A stretch of 64,000 nucleotides of DNA, taken from the NCBI GenBank assembly GCA_017938695.1, contig JAGBBA010000031.1:1-64000 (forward strand), written 5' to 3'. Position 1 is the stretch's first letter. Each line of letters begins with the position of its first letter. Source of the stretch: Clostridia bacterium. Its GTDB lineage: Bacteria > Bacillota > Clostridia > Christensenellales > Aristaeellaceae. Below are positions 50,564-60,249 of this stretch, piece by piece. The notes below the pieces were generated by a model. That model saw only the letters and a list, made by a program, of their open reading frames with translations. It was not told where the DNA came from and made no database searches. Made by a program: the position numbers and the translations under genes.

Positions 50564-50673
50564 TTTAACGATATATGAAGGATCAGTCTGGCGGGCGATA
50601 ACAAGCGCCTTGTCAGGCTATGTCCATGCAAGGGTAAAACCTTGCATAAATCCAAGAAGAGGAGTTGTTTCCC

Positions 50674-53298
50674 ATGGCGAAGAAGTTTGTGTACCTTTTC
50701 ACCGAAGGTAACGGCACGATGCGTGAGCTTCTGGGCGGCAAGGGTGCCAACCTGGCCGAGATGACCAACATTGGCCTGCCTGTTCCCCAGGGCTTTACCA
50801 TTTCCACTGAAGCCTGCACCCAGTACTACGAGGACGGCCGTCAGATCAATCCTGACATCCAGGCTGAAATCATGGAGTACGTTGAGAAGCTGGAAGGCAT
50901 CACCGGCAAGAAGTTCGGCGACAAGGAAAACCCCCTGCTGGTTTCCGTTCGCTCCGGTGCCCGCGCCTCCATGCCCGGCATGATGGACACCATCCTGAAC
51001 CTGGGCCTGAACGAAGAAGTGGTTGAGGTTCTGGCTGCCAAGTCCGGCAACCCCCGTTGGGCCTACGACTGCTATCGTCGTTTCATCCAGATGTACTCCG
51101 ACGTGGTTATGGAAGTCGGCAAGAAGTACTTCGAGCAGCTGATCGACGAAATGAAGGAAGCCAAGGGCGTCACTCAGGACGTTGAACTGACCGCTGACGA
51201 CCTGAAGGAACTGGCCAACCAGTTCAAGGCCGAGTACAAGTCCAAGATCGGCGAGGATTTCCCCTCCGATCCCAAGGAACAGCTGATGGGTGCCGTCAAG
51301 GCTGTGTTCCGTTCCTGGGACAACCCCCGCGCCAACATCTATCGTCGTGAGAACGACATTCCCTATTCCTGGGGCACTGCTGTTAACGTTCAGTCCATGG
51401 CCTTCGGTAACATGGGCGACGACTGCGGCACCGGCGTTGCCTTCACCCGCGATCCTGCCACCGGCAAGCGCGGCCTGATGGGCGAGTTCCTGACCAACGC
51501 TCAGGGCGAAGACGTTGTGGCTGGCGTGCGTACTCCCATGCCCATCTCCGAGATGGCTAACAAGTTCCCCGCTGCTTTCGAGCAGTTCCAGAAGGTTTGC
51601 GCCATCCTGGAAGACCACTACCGCGACATGCAGGATATGGAGTTCACCGTTGAGAACGGCAAGCTCTACATGCTGCAGACCCGTAACGGCAAGCGTACCG
51701 CTCCCGCCGCTCTGAAGATCGCCTGCGACCTGGTGGACGAAGGCATGATCGACGAGAAGAAGGCCGTGTCCATGATCGATCCTCGTAACCTGGACACCCT
51801 GCTGCATCCCCAGTTCGACCCCAAGGCTCTGAAGGCCGCCACCGCCATCGGCAAGGCTCTGCCTGCTTCCCCCGGTGCTGCTGCTGGTAAGATCGTCTTC
51901 ACCGCTGAAGATGCCAAGGAATGGGCTGCCCGCGGCGAAAAGGTCGTTCTGGTCCGTCTGGAGACCTCTCCCGAAGATATCGAGGGCATGATGGCTGCTC
52001 AGGGCATCCTGACCGTGCGCGGCGGCATGACCTCTCACGCTGCCGTTGTGGCCCGCGGCATGGGTACCTGCTGCGTGTCCGGCTGCACCGAGATCAACAT
52101 GGATGAAGAGAACAAGGTCTTCACCCTGGCTGGCCAGACCTTCCACGAGGGCGACGAACTGTCCCTGGACGGCTCCACCGGCAACATCTACGCTGGCCTG
52201 ATCCCCACCAAGGACGCCGAGATCGCTGGCGAATTCGGCCGCATCATGGCTTGGGCTGACCAGTATCGTACCCTGAAGGTTCGCACCAATGCCGACTCTC
52301 CCCGCGACGCCATCAAGGCTCGTCAGCTGGGTGCTGAGGGCATCGGTCTGTGCCGTACCGAGCACATGTTCTTCGAGGAAGGCCGTATCGCTTCCTTCCG
52401 CGAGATGATCTGCGCCGACACCGTTGAAGAGCGCGAGGCCGCCCTGGCCAAGATCGAGCCCATGCAGCAGGCTGACTTCGAAGGCCTGTACGAGGCCATG
52501 GAAGAGCACCCCGTGTGCATCCGCTTCCTGGATCCCCCGCTGCACGAGTTTGTGCCCACCACCGAAGAAGACATCGCCGCTTTGGCCGCCGCTCAGGGCA
52601 AGACCGTGCAGCAGATCAAGGACATCATTTCCTCCCTGCACGAGTTCAACCCCATGATGGGTCACCGTGGCTGCCGTCTGGCCGTCACCTATCCCGAAAT
52701 CGCCGCCATGCAGACCAAGGCCGTCATCAAGGCTGCTCTGGCTGTGAAGGGCCGTCATCCCGAATGGAACATCGTTCCCGAGATCATGATTCCCCTGGTT
52801 GGCGACGTGAAGGAACTGAAGTATGTTAAGGCCGTTGTGGTCAAGACTGCTGACGAAGTCATCGCTGCTTCCGGCGTTGAGCTGAAGTACGAAGTCGGCA
52901 CCATGATCGAGATCCCCCGTGCCTGCCTGACCGCTGACGAAGTGGCCCAGGAAGCTGAGTTCTTCTGCTTCGGCACCAACGACCTGACCCAGATGACCTT
53001 CGGCTTCTCCCGTGACGACGCCGGCAAGTTCCTGAACGCCTACTATGAGGCCAAGATCTATGAGAACGATCCCTTCGCCAAGCTGGACCAGAATGGCGTT
53101 GGCAAGCTGATGGAAATGGCCATCACCAAGGGCAAGGCTTCTGGCAAGAACCTGCACTACGGCATCTGCGGCGAGCACGGCGGCGACCCCGTCTCCGTTG
53201 AGTTCTGCCACAAGATCGGCCTGGACTATGTGTCCTGCTCTCCCTTCCGTGTGCCGATCGCCCGTCTGGCCGCCGCTCAGGCTGCTATCAAGGGCTAA
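50674..53298 (+). CDS. ppdK: Pyruvate, phosphate dikinase
   Basis: 874 residues, standard length. Interconverts pyruvate, ATP and phosphate with PEP, AMP and pyrophosphate. The N-terminal ATP-grasp part starts 'GGKGANLAEM' and has 'DPATGKRGLMGEF'. The phosphohistidine is in 'GGMTSHAAVVARGMG', and the PEP domain has 'CFGTNDLTQMTFGFSRDD' and 'ICGEHGGDP'. Codon choice is unusual: many CGT, GTT, GCT and TCC codons, pointing to very high expression. The ATG follows GAGGAG; a TTG at 50665 is rejected. A cre site upstream and a strong terminator downstream frame it as a monocistronic, carbon-regulated gene, probably replacing pyruvate kinase in glycolysis. Confidence 0.97.
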   Translation: MAKKFVYLFTEGNGTMRELLGGKGANLAEMTNIGLPVPQGFTISTEACTQYYEDGRQINPDIQAEIMEYVEKLEGITGKKFGDKENPLLVSVRSGARASMPGMMDTILNLGLNEEVVEVLAAKSGNPRWAYDCYRRFIQMYSDVVMEVGKKYFEQLIDEMKEAKGVTQDVELTADDLKELANQFKAEYKSKIGEDFPSDPKEQLMGAVKAVFRSWDNPRANIYRRENDIPYSWGTAVNVQSMAFGNMGDDCGTGVAFTRDPATGKRGLMGEFLTNAQGEDVVAGVRTPMPISEMANKFPAAFEQFQKVCAILEDHYRDMQDMEFTVENGKLYMLQTRNGKRTAPAALKIACDLVDEGMIDEKKAVSMIDPRNLDTLLHPQFDPKALKAATAIGKALPASPGAAAGKIVFTAEDAKEWAARGEKVVLVRLETSPEDIEGMMAAQGILTVRGGMTSHAAVVARGMGTCCVSGCTEINMDEENKVFTLAGQTFHEGDELSLDGSTGNIYAGLIPTKDAEIAGEFGRIMAWADQYRTLKVRTNADSPRDAIKARQLGAEGIGLCRTEHMFFEEGRIASFREMICADTVEEREAALAKIEPMQQADFEGLYEAMEEHPVCIRFLDPPLHEFVPTTEEDIAALAAAQGKTVQQIKDIISSLHEFNPMMGHRGCRLAVTYPEIAAMQTKAVIKAALAVKGRHPEWNIVPEIMIPLVGDVKELKYVKAVVVKTADEVIAASGVELKYEVGTMIEIPRACLTADEVAQEAEFFCFGTNDLTQMTFGFSRDDAGKFLNAYYEAKIYENDPFAKLDQNGVGKLMEMAITKGKASGKNLHYGICGEHGGDPVSVEFCHKIGLDYVSCSPFRVPIARLAAAQAAIKG

Positions 53299-53337
53299 GA
53301 TATCCGCGTAAGCTGATTTCTTAGGTAACAACAAACG

Positions 53338-53381
53338 AGGCAACCCATACTCCTTCGGGAATGTGGGTTGCCTTTTTCTTT
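53338..53381 (+). terminator. Terminator of ppdK
   Basis: AGGCAACCCATA pairs with TGTGGGTTGCCT (about 12 bp), followed by TTTTTCTTTT. Confidence 0.9.
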
Positions 53382-53396
53382 TCAGCTATGTATAAT
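53368..53396 (+). promoter_or_regulatory. Promoter of the GNAT-NUDIX pair
   Basis: TTGCCT (53368-53373), inside the ppdK terminator arm, and TATAAT (53391-53396) with 17-base spacing, 21 bases before the ATG. Confidence 0.65.
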
Positions 53397-53416
53397 GGAC
53401 GAAGGAGGCGAGTGCC

Positions 53417-53929
53417 ATGCAGGTTGAGCTAAGAAAGCTGACGGCAAATGATGGCCGTGATGTTTACGATTTTCTGCAAACGCTGCCCAAGGATGAGAAC
53501 GGATTCATCAATAGCGCGGCTGGCATGACGTTTGAGGAGTTTCAGCATTGGTGCGCCAAGTGCGCTGAAAGTGCAGAAAAAACGGAGATCGAGGATGGCT
53601 GGAAGGTGCCGCAAACGACCTATTGGCTTTATGTGGAGGGGAAGCCGGTGGGCATGGGCAAATTGCGCCATTTCCTGACAGATGGACTGCGGGTGGCTGG
53701 TGGTCACATTGGATATGCCATTGCGCCGGATGCCCGCAACCGCGGGTATGGCAAGCAGCTACTGAAAGGAATGCTGTACGAAGCCAAATTGAAGGGGATT
53801 GACCGTGTTCTGGTTACGGTCCACAACGATAATGTGGCTTCGATCCGTGTTGCTATGGGCTGCGGCGGTGTGATAGAGCAAATCACGGAGGAAAGGCACT
53901 TGATTTGGCTGGATACTGCTGTGGAATGA
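53417..53929 (+). CDS. GNAT-family N-acetyltransferase
   Basis: 170 residues. Acetyl-CoA motif A is 'GHIGYAIAPDARNRGYGKQLL', followed by 'RVLVTVHNDNVASIRVAMGCGGV'. The N-terminus ('RKLTANDGRDVYDFLQTLPKDENGF') is typical of a clostridial acetyltransferase group. Substrate unknown. GGAGG precedes the start. A NUDIX gene follows 25 bases later, likely in the same transcript. Confidence 0.88.
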   Translation: MQVELRKLTANDGRDVYDFLQTLPKDENGFINSAAGMTFEEFQHWCAKCAESAEKTEIEDGWKVPQTTYWLYVEGKPVGMGKLRHFLTDGLRVAGGHIGYAIAPDARNRGYGKQLLKGMLYEAKLKGIDRVLVTVHNDNVASIRVAMGCGGVIEQITEERHLIWLDTAVE

Positions 53930-53954
53930 TTGATGCAGAGAGGGGGCGGCATGA

Positions 53955-54437
53955 ATGCCTATCCGAAGTGCGGCCAAAGCGTTGATCGTGCATGAAGGAA
54001 GGCTGTTGTTGAACCGCTGTGTGCATGCTGATGGCCGGGTGTATCATGATCTGCCTGGCGGAGGACAAAAGCAGTACGAATCCCTGGAGGATGCGGTGAT
54101 CCGCGAAGTGCGCGAAGAAACAGGCTATGCGGTGCGCCCAGTACGGTTTGCAGCTTTGGCCGAAGAAATCTACACCAGTGAAGCGATGCAAACGCGCTAT
54201 CCGGAGTATACCCACCGGATGATGCATATCTTTTTAGCGGAGCTGGCAAGTGAAGCGTCATGCACACCGTCGGAACTGGATCTGGGCATGGATGGCTGCG
54301 AATGGGTGCCGCTGGAAGCAGTAAAGGATATAGGCGAACTGCATCCGTCGGCACTGAAAACGGCATTGCATGATATTCTTGCAGCGAAAGAGGCTGTCTG
54401 GCTCGGAACCGAGTACTGGCCGGATGATACAGAATAA
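53955..54437 (+). CDS. NUDIX hydrolase
   Basis: 160 residues. NUDIX box from 'LPGGGQKQYESLEDA' to 'REVREETGYAV', fitting the family pattern, with an N-terminal strand 'SAAKALIVHEGRLLLNR'. It would hydrolyse a nucleoside diphosphate linked to another moiety; the substrate is not evident. An overlapping out-of-frame ATG at 53951 is ignored. Convergent with the HD-domain gene. Confidence 0.88.
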   Translation: MPIRSAAKALIVHEGRLLLNRCVHADGRVYHDLPGGGQKQYESLEDAVIREVREETGYAVRPVRFAALAEEIYTSEAMQTRYPEYTHRMMHIFLAELASEASCTPSELDLGMDGCEWVPLEAVKDIGELHPSALKTALHDILAAKEAVWLGTEYWPDDTE

Positions 54438-54458
54438 AAAAGCTCCGCATAACGGAGC
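54436..54458 (-). terminator. Terminator of the recX unit
   Basis: On the minus strand GCTCCG pairs with CGGAGC (arms 54442-54447 and 54453-54458), followed by six T residues. It begins immediately after the HD-protein stop. Confidence 0.8.
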
Positions 54459-54459
54459 G

Positions 54460-54921
54460 TCAAATACGGAGCTTTTCCAGAAGCGCGGCATATCGCTGGG
54501 CTTCTATTTCGTTGGGCGGCAGGGTGGGATTGTGCAGGCAGTGGTGCAGCACATCGGCATCCTTCAGCACCTCGTCCAAGGGGGCTTGCACCTTGTCCTT
54601 GTCGCTGTGGTGGGCGATGGCGGAACAGATGGCGTCCATCTCTTCCTGGGTGAACTGGCCGGAGCCCTTCATGCAGGTGCGGGCCATGGCTGCGCTGCGT
54701 CCGGCGTGATTCTTGCTCTCGCCCGTGGCATAGGTGGAAATGTCGTGGAGCAGCCCCGCCACGGTGGCCAGCTCGGTGGACAAACCGCGGCGCAGGGCCA
54801 GCAATGCGGCATTGCCTGCCACACCGTAGAGATGCACAGCGGCGGTACGGTGTTCTTCAGCATCGGTGATGGTATCCAGCAGGCGGTTGACATATAGCTG
54901 CACACAGGTGATTCGATCCAT
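54460..54921 (-). CDS. HD-domain phosphohydrolase
   Basis: 153 residues. The HD metal-binding core is visible: His in 'EHRTAAVHLYGVAGNAA', the HD pair in 'VAGLLHDIS', and 'IAHHSDKDK' followed by 'LKDADVLHH'. This size and order resemble YqeK-like or uncharacterised HD hydrolases acting on nucleotides. The target is unknown. GGAGG precedes the ATG, and only a two-base gap separates it from recX. Last gene of the minus-strand unit. Confidence 0.85.
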   Translation of the reverse strand: MDRITCVQLYVNRLLDTITDAEEHRTAAVHLYGVAGNAALLALRRGLSTELATVAGLLHDISTYATGESKNHAGRSAAMARTCMKGSGQFTQEEMDAICSAIAHHSDKDKVQAPLDEVLKDADVLHHCLHNPTLPPNEIEAQRYAALLEKLRI

Positions 54922-54923
54922 GC

Positions 54924-55550
54924 TTATTCCTCCATCTGCTGCATAACGTGGCTGATGGCCTCCCGGGCGATATCCCAGCCGTAGCCGCGGCGGGCCAGCA
55001 TGGCTGTAATGCGCTGGGCGGTCTTGCGCGGGTCCTCGCCGGCCTTGGAACGGGCCACAGCCTTTTCCACCAGGGCAATAGCCCCGGCCAGCTGCTCGTC
55101 TTCGTCGATGGCTTCCAGGGCGGCCTCGGCTTCGGCGGCCGAAATGCCCTTGCGGCGAAGCTCCTGGGCGATGCGGTTGCGGCCCAGCTTGCGGGCGGAG
55201 CGGGCTTCTACCCATTGTTGGGCAAAATCAGCGTCGTCCAGCAGGTTTTCGGTTTCCAGCTTGTAGATGACCATTTCCACGGTGCAGGGGCGGTAGCCGC
55301 AGCGGAGCAGCTTGTCCTCAATCTCCTTGCGGCTGCGGGCGCGGCTGGCCAGGAAAGCCACAGCTCGGTCCAGGGCATGGCGGTACTGACGCACCATCAG
55401 CCAGTTGTCGTATTCCTCAATGTCGATGGGTTCTCCCTCCTGCAGGGGACGTTCCCGGAACAGGCTGAGGGGCACCAGGATCTCGTCGCTCTCGCTGATG
55501 GTAACGCGCATTTTGCCGTGCTCTTTTTTGATGGCGGTGATCACTTCCAT
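54924..55550 (-). CDS. recX: RecA regulator RecX
   Basis: 208 residues. Three-helix RecX repeats are seen: 'ALDRAVAFLASRARSRKEIEDKL', 'DDADFAQQWVEARSARKLGRNRIAQEL' and a third near 'RKTAQRITAMLARRGYGW'. RecX binds RecA filaments and tunes recombination. The N-terminal 45 residues ('VTISESDEILVPLSL') are an extension common in clostridial RecX. It overlaps the serine hydrolase gene upstream by ten bases. No recA is in the window. Confidence 0.9.
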   Translation of the reverse strand: MEVITAIKKEHGKMRVTISESDEILVPLSLFRERPLQEGEPIDIEEYDNWLMVRQYRHALDRAVAFLASRARSRKEIEDKLLRCGYRPCTVEMVIYKLETENLLDDADFAQQWVEARSARKLGRNRIAQELRRKGISAAEAEAALEAIDEDEQLAGAIALVEKAVARSKAGEDPRKTAQRITAMLARRGYGWDIAREAISHVMQQMEE

Positions 55551-56707
55551 GAGGGTATCTCCTTTTGTAATGCCCAGCGGAGCAGCTCTTTATTGCAAAG
55601 CCCCAGACGGCCTTCACGGGCCTCGCTGCATCCGCCGTTGAGGAAAATGACCTGACGGCCCGTGCACTCTTCGTAGAAGGCACCGTCCACACAGCCGTAG
55701 GCAAAGCCCTGGTGGCCGTAGATGCGGTGCTTAGACAGGTCCGGCCGGTCAAGGATGACCAGCCCCAGACCGTAGCGTCGGGTAGGGGCGGAGGCAGGGC
55801 CGGTGAAGCTGTGTTGGGTCTTCATTTGCTGGATGGATGCAGGGATAAAATACTGCTTTCCCGCATAGGCACCGTCGTTGGCGATGATCAGCAGCAGGTT
55901 GCTCAGGGAGGCGCAGTTGGTGTACATGGCCCCGGCAGTATGACCGAAGTGGCGCGTGGGATCGGCCTGAGCGATGCTTCTGCGGCCCAGGGCGGTGATG
56001 GTCACATCCTGGCCCTTGTGGTAGGGCAGTACCCGGGCAATGGGCATGATGCGGTTTTCGTCCAGGGTGGAGGCATCCAGTGTGGCCTCCATGCCCAGGG
56101 GCTGGAAGAGTCTTGATTGGAAAACAGACTCCAACGACTGACCGGTGACGGCTTCCATCAAGCAGCCCAGCAGCCCAAAGCCCAGATTGCAGTAGGACAT
56201 GGCGTTACTGCTGACACGAACACCATCGGCAGCAAGCACATGGTGGAATGTCTGCCCGTCGCGCAGGGCTTGTTCGTAGGCAGGCACATCCCGCAGGCCG
56301 GAGGTGTGGCTCAGCAGCTGGCGGATGGTGATACCCTGCAGGGCAGGAAGCGCATCGGTATCGGGCAGCAGGGGAGCGATGAGGTCATCAAGGGCAAAGG
56401 CACCTTCTTCGGCCAGCTTCAGGATCACCAGGGCAGTGGCCATTTTGGTGATGGAAGCCACTCGGAAGAGTGTATCCGCGTCAGCGTGATGGCGTGGATG
56501 TGCGGTGGACGTGTGGACGGCTGAATAAGCGTCGCCGTCGTTCAGCAGCAGGGAAGCCCCCAGCACATGATGCTTGCACAGAATGCGCTCATAGGCGCGA
56601 AGGTCGATGGGGTGCCCGTGGTCGTTGTGGGTCATCTGGCCGCGTGGAGAAGGTGCGAGGGGCAGCGCGGCGCGGTAGAGCAGATTGCGGAAGTTTGTCG
56701 TTGGCAT
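55541..56707 (-). CDS. Serine hydrolase, beta-lactamase/PBP-like family
   Basis: 388 residues. The class C beta-lactamase-like fold is shown by the Ser-x-x-Lys 'VASITKMA', the Tyr-x-Asn 'SYCNLGFGLLG' and the late 'YGHQGFAYGCVDG'. No signal peptide is visible, so it is probably cytoplasmic. Such proteins include esterases and D-amino peptidases rather than true resistance enzymes. AAAGGAG precedes the ATG. It is first in the unit leading to recX and the HD protein. Confidence 0.88.
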   Translation of the reverse strand: MPTTNFRNLLYRAALPLAPSPRGQMTHNDHGHPIDLRAYERILCKHHVLGASLLLNDGDAYSAVHTSTAHPRHHADADTLFRVASITKMATALVILKLAEEGAFALDDLIAPLLPDTDALPALQGITIRQLLSHTSGLRDVPAYEQALRDGQTFHHVLAADGVRVSSNAMSYCNLGFGLLGCLMEAVTGQSLESVFQSRLFQPLGMEATLDASTLDENRIMPIARVLPYHKGQDVTITALGRRSIAQADPTRHFGHTAGAMYTNCASLSNLLLIIANDGAYAGKQYFIPASIQQMKTQHSFTGPASAPTRRYGLGLVILDRPDLSKHRIYGHQGFAYGCVDGAFYEECTGRQVIFLNGGCSEAREGRLGLCNKELLRWALQKEIPSWK

Positions 56708-56729
56708 GTCGGCTCCTTTGTGATCAGCA

Positions 56730-57671
56730 TCAGGCGGTATAAATGGTAATGCTGGAGATGATCGTTGTCAGGGAAAAAGCGGCGCATTGCAGGGTTGCGG
56801 CTTCGATGCCGACAAAACCGGCCTGGGCCAGATAAAGCGAAAGGCCGATGCATCCAGCGATGCACACAAGCATGGGCACTGAGCGCAGGCGGAACAGCTT
56901 GCTCAGACCATGCTGTCGCACACAGCGCAGCAGGAAAACCACCAGCACGCAGATGCAGATGCAGATGGCCAGCACCTGGCTGATGCGCAGTGTGCTGCCT
57001 GCATAGAGACTGTCGGTGCGCAATCCCTCGATGATCAGCCGTCCGGCGCCATAGAGCAGGAAGTACCACAGGGTGGCGTCGCCAGTGCGGCGCATGCGCT
57101 TGCGGGTGAGCATCAGGGCGGTGAATACGATCAGGTTCCACATGGATTCATAAAAGAAGGTGGCCAGGTGCCAGGTGTTGCCTGCGGGCCCGGGGATCAG
57201 CACAGCGGCAGGGAAGAACTGCCACGCAGGGGCTGTGACGGTGATGCCGTAGGCTTCCATGTTGAAGTAGTTGCCCCAGCGTCCGATGGCTTGGGCCAAG
57301 GCCAGCCCGGGAGCGATGATATCAGTAAGCTGGCCGACGGGGATGCCGCGTTTGCGGCTGAACAGCAAAACGGCCAGCAGTCCGCCGATGATGCCGCCGT
57401 AGATGGCCAGACCGCCCTGCCATATATAAAGGATGCTGACAGGGTTGGGTGCGAATGTATCCCAGGCAAAAACAACATAATACAGCCGGGCACCGATCAC
57501 GCCAAAGGGGATGACCCACAGTGCCAGATCCACCACCGTATCCTGGGGGAGCTGGAGCCGCTTTTCCTCCCGGCTGGCAATGAACAAAGCCAGGCAGATG
57601 CCTGTAACGATCAATGCGCTGTACCAGGGAATGATGCCGAAAAGCATCCGGCTGGATGGCATGGCAAGCAT
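56730..57671 (-). CDS. lgt: Prolipoprotein diacylglyceryl transferase
   Basis: 313 residues, seven or more membrane helices. The Lgt signature 'GRWGNYFNMEAYG' is present, with 'IPFGVIGARLYYV', 'GGLAIYGGIIGG' and 'YGAGRLIIEGLRTDSLY'. It adds the lipid to the Cys of prelipoproteins at the membrane. The start at 57671 follows AGGAGG; a long upstream frame to 57827 is rejected. A perfect promoter lies just upstream. The C-terminal 60 residues add an extra helix pair beyond the usual end. Confidence 0.95.
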   Translation of the reverse strand: MLAMPSSRMLFGIIPWYSALIVTGICLALFIASREEKRLQLPQDTVVDLALWVIPFGVIGARLYYVVFAWDTFAPNPVSILYIWQGGLAIYGGIIGGLLAVLLFSRKRGIPVGQLTDIIAPGLALAQAIGRWGNYFNMEAYGITVTAPAWQFFPAAVLIPGPAGNTWHLATFFYESMWNLIVFTALMLTRKRMRRTGDATLWYFLLYGAGRLIIEGLRTDSLYAGSTLRISQVLAICICICVLVVFLLRCVRQHGLSKLFRLRSVPMLVCIAGCIGLSLYLAQAGFVGIEAATLQCAAFSLTTIISSITIYTA

Positions 57672-57695
57672 AAATGATCCTCCTGAATTTTCTTC

Positions 57696-57724
57696 ATTAT
57701 AGGTTTTTCCAGGAAAGCTGTCAA
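57696..57724 (-). promoter_or_regulatory. Consensus promoter of lgt
   Basis: Minus-strand TTGACA (57719-57724) and TATAAT (57696-57701) with 17-base spacing, a perfect consensus. Confidence 0.88.
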
Positions 57725-57821
57725 GCATGCACCATAGCGCACAGGTTTGTGATATGATTAACAATTTTGTATATTGCCGGAACTTTTTTTCCCGGTTTGT
57801 GCAAACTAAGCGAAAAAACCA

Positions 57822-57850
57822 TTGCATATGAAAGGGTTTTCAATTATAAT
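57822..57850 (+). promoter_or_regulatory. Promoter of upp (and possibly the atp genes)
   Basis: TTGCAT (57822-57827) and TATAAT (57845-57850) with 17-base spacing. The roughly 62-base leader contains a GCGAAGGC.../GCATTCGC hairpin. No separate strong promoter is seen between upp and atpI, so the ATP synthase genes may share it. Confidence 0.75.
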
Positions 57851-57919
57851 AGGAAAGAATATGGGTGCGAAGGCTCTTCTTGGGCATTCGCTTACCGCAC
57901 ATAAAGGAGGAAACGTTCC

Positions 57920-58549
57920 ATGAGCAAGGTACACGTTTTCGAGCATCCCCTGATCCAGCACAAGCTGAGCATTATGCGCAGCAAGGATACCGGTACCAAG
58001 GAATTCCGCGAGCTGCTGGAAGAAATCTCTATGCTGATGGTTTATGAAGTCACCCGCGACCTGCCCACCCAGGACGTGGAAGTGGAGACCCCCATCTGCA
58101 AGTGCACTACCAAAATGCTGGCCGGCAAGAAGCTGGGCATCGTGCCCATCCTGCGCGCTGGCCTGGGCATGGTGGAGGGCGTTACCCGCCTGATCCCCGC
58201 TGCCCGTGTGGGTCATATCGGCCTTTATCGTGATCCCGAGACCCATGAGCCTGTGGAATATTATTGCAAGCTGCCCGCTGACAGCGAGAACCGCGAGCTG
58301 CTGGTGCTGGATCCCATGCTGGCCACCGGCGGCAGTGCCAGCGACGCCATCACCATGATCAAGAAGCGCGGCTGCAAGCACATCCGCCTGGTGAACCTGA
58401 TCGCTGCCCCCGAAGGCATTGCCAAGGTGCAGAAGGATCATCCCGACGTGGACATCTACGTGGCCGGCCTGGATGAGAAGCTGAACGAGCATGCCTACAT
58501 CGTGCCCGGCCTGGGCGACGCGGGCGACCGCCTGTTTGGCACCAAGTAA
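57920..58549 (+). CDS. upp: Uracil phosphoribosyltransferase
   Basis: 209 residues, standard length. Makes UMP from uracil and PRPP. '[13 protein letters not shown]' and the PRPP loop '[16 protein letters not shown]' are the family motifs, and '[17 protein letters not shown]' is the C-terminal uracil-binding stretch. AAAGGAGG precedes the ATG. Ten bases separate it from the atpI-like gene; a upp-atp neighbourhood is common in Bacillota. Confidence 0.97.
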   Translation: MSKVHVFEHPLIQHKLSIMRSKDTGTKEFRELLEEISMLMVYEVTRDLPTQDVEVETPICKCTTKMLAGKKLGIVPILRAGLGMVEGVTRLIPAARVGHIGLYRDPETHEPVEYYCKLPADSENRELLVLDPMLATGGSASDAITMIKKRGCKHIRLVNLIAAPEGIAKVQKDHPDVDIYVAGLDEKLNEHAYIVPGLGDAGDRLFGTK

Positions 58550-58559
58550 GGTGGCAGGG

Positions 58560-58961
58560 ATGGAATTCTTCAGAAAGATCGATCCTACGGTGAAGAAGGA
58601 AACCAAATACATCGCCCTGATGGTCGTGATCCTCACGGTATTGATGGAAGCGGTGTTCCTGGTGCTTCGCCGGTGGGACATGACGGTGCTCTGGGGCGGC
58701 CTGCTGGGTGCCTGCGTGGCGATCCTGAACTTTTTCCTGATGGGCTTCACCGTTCAGAAGGCTGTGGAAAAAGAAGAAAAAGATGCTAAGCAGTTAATGA
58801 AGGTTTCACAGTCTGGCCGTATGATGATGCAGCTGGCCTTTGCTGCCATCGCTGCGGCACTGCCAGGTGCATTCAACCTGATCGCTGCACTGTTGCCGCT
58901 GCTTTTCCCCCGCATCGGGGTGATGCTGCGCAGCGTGGTGCTGAAAAACAAAGGTGAATAA
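58560..58961 (+). CDS. atpI: AtpI-like ATP synthase accessory membrane protein
   Basis: 133 residues with four hydrophobic segments (about 17-37, 43-65, 92-110 and 112-127). It sits directly before atpB, where AtpI (Uncl) assists c-ring assembly or magnesium handling. Sequence conservation in this family is low; position is the main evidence. Confidence 0.75.
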   Translation: MEFFRKIDPTVKKETKYIALMVVILTVLMEAVFLVLRRWDMTVLWGGLLGACVAILNFFLMGFTVQKAVEKEEKDAKQLMKVSQSGRMMMQLAFAAIAAALPGAFNLIAALLPLLFPRIGVMLRSVVLKNKGE

Positions 58962-59003
58962 AGCAATCTCTCTCATCAAAGCTGAAAGGAGGTGAGAGAT
59001 GTA

Positions 59004-59906
59004 ATGAATGATCAACAACGCAAATGGCGGGCGAAGGACGGCCTGTATCTGGCTATGATCATCGTTCCCATTGTGATCGCCATCCTGATCCAGATCCTCA
59101 CTGCACCAGCGTCGGAGGGTATCAGCATCACAGGCGCAAGGATCTTCTTTGAGATTCCCATGCCCCTGATGCCGCTGCTCATCACGGAAGCGCAGGTGAA
59201 CTCCTGGCTGATCATGATCACCATCGTGGGCGTGTGCCTGTTCCTGACCAACGGCATTCACGAAAACCGTGGCGACTGGCGGCAGATGGCCTCGGAGTGG
59301 ATCGTGGAAAAGGTGGACGGTTTGGTTACGGAGAACATGGATCCTGTTTTCCATGACAGCTATGCCCCCTTTGTGGCGGCGGTGCTGGCCCTGTCGGCAT
59401 TCTCCAGCCTGATGTCGCTCTTTGGCGTGTATCCCCCCACGTCCGACCTGAACGTGGTCGGCGGCTGGGCGATCCTGGTGTTCATCCTCATCACGAAGAA
59501 CAAGCTGAAGGCGGGCCTGTGGTACTACACCAAGGGCTACCTGGAGCCCATCCCCGTGATGCTGCCCATGAACATCATCAGCGAGATCGCAACGCCTGTT
59601 TCCATGGCGTTCCGTCACTTCGGCAACGTTCTGTCCGGTTCGGTTATCTCCGCGCTGGTGGCCTGGGCCCTGGCGGGTGCGTCCTCTGCGCTGCTGGGCT
59701 GGCTGCCCGGTTTCCTGGGTGAGATCCCCATCCTGCGCGTAGGTCTGCCGGCTATCCTCAGTGCTTACTTCGATGTCTTCAGCGGCTGCATTCAGGCATT
59801 CATCTTCTCCATGCTGACCATGCTGTACATCTCTGGCGCATACCCCGGTGACGAGCTGGAAGCCCGCAAGGCAAAGCTGGCTCAGAAGGCTGCTATGGCC
59901 AAGTAA
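59004..59906 (+). CDS. atpB: F0F1 ATP synthase subunit a
   Basis: 300 residues, polytopic. The ion-channel subunit; the essential Arg is likely in 'VSMAFRHFGNVLSGSVI', and 'YLEPIPVMLPMNIISEIATP' is typical. AGGAGG at 58986-58991 with ATG 59004 is preferred to GTG 58992. It is longer at the N-terminus than many a subunits, with one helix preceded by a charged region. Confidence 0.95.
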   Translation: MNDQQRKWRAKDGLYLAMIIVPIVIAILIQILTAPASEGISITGARIFFEIPMPLMPLLITEAQVNSWLIMITIVGVCLFLTNGIHENRGDWRQMASEWIVEKVDGLVTENMDPVFHDSYAPFVAAVLALSAFSSLMSLFGVYPPTSDLNVVGGWAILVFILITKNKLKAGLWYYTKGYLEPIPVMLPMNIISEIATPVSMAFRHFGNVLSGSVISALVAWALAGASSALLGWLPGFLGEIPILRVGLPAILSAYFDVFSGCIQAFIFSMLTMLYISGAYPGDELEARKAKLAQKAAMAK

Positions 59907-60236
<330 letters not shown>

Positions 60237-60249
60237 GTAGGTGACGGAG

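Noticed and set aside
50560..53343. A 927-codon open frame on the minus strand opposite ppdK
   Set aside because: It mirrors ppdK, whose biased codons leave the antisense frame open. It has no ribosome site, and its composition is repetitive His/Val/Gly without known domains.
57857..57919. Possible PRPP/uracil-responsive attenuator before upp
   Set aside because: Only one short hairpin and no alternative terminator structure or T tract; not enough to call a riboswitch or PyrR site.
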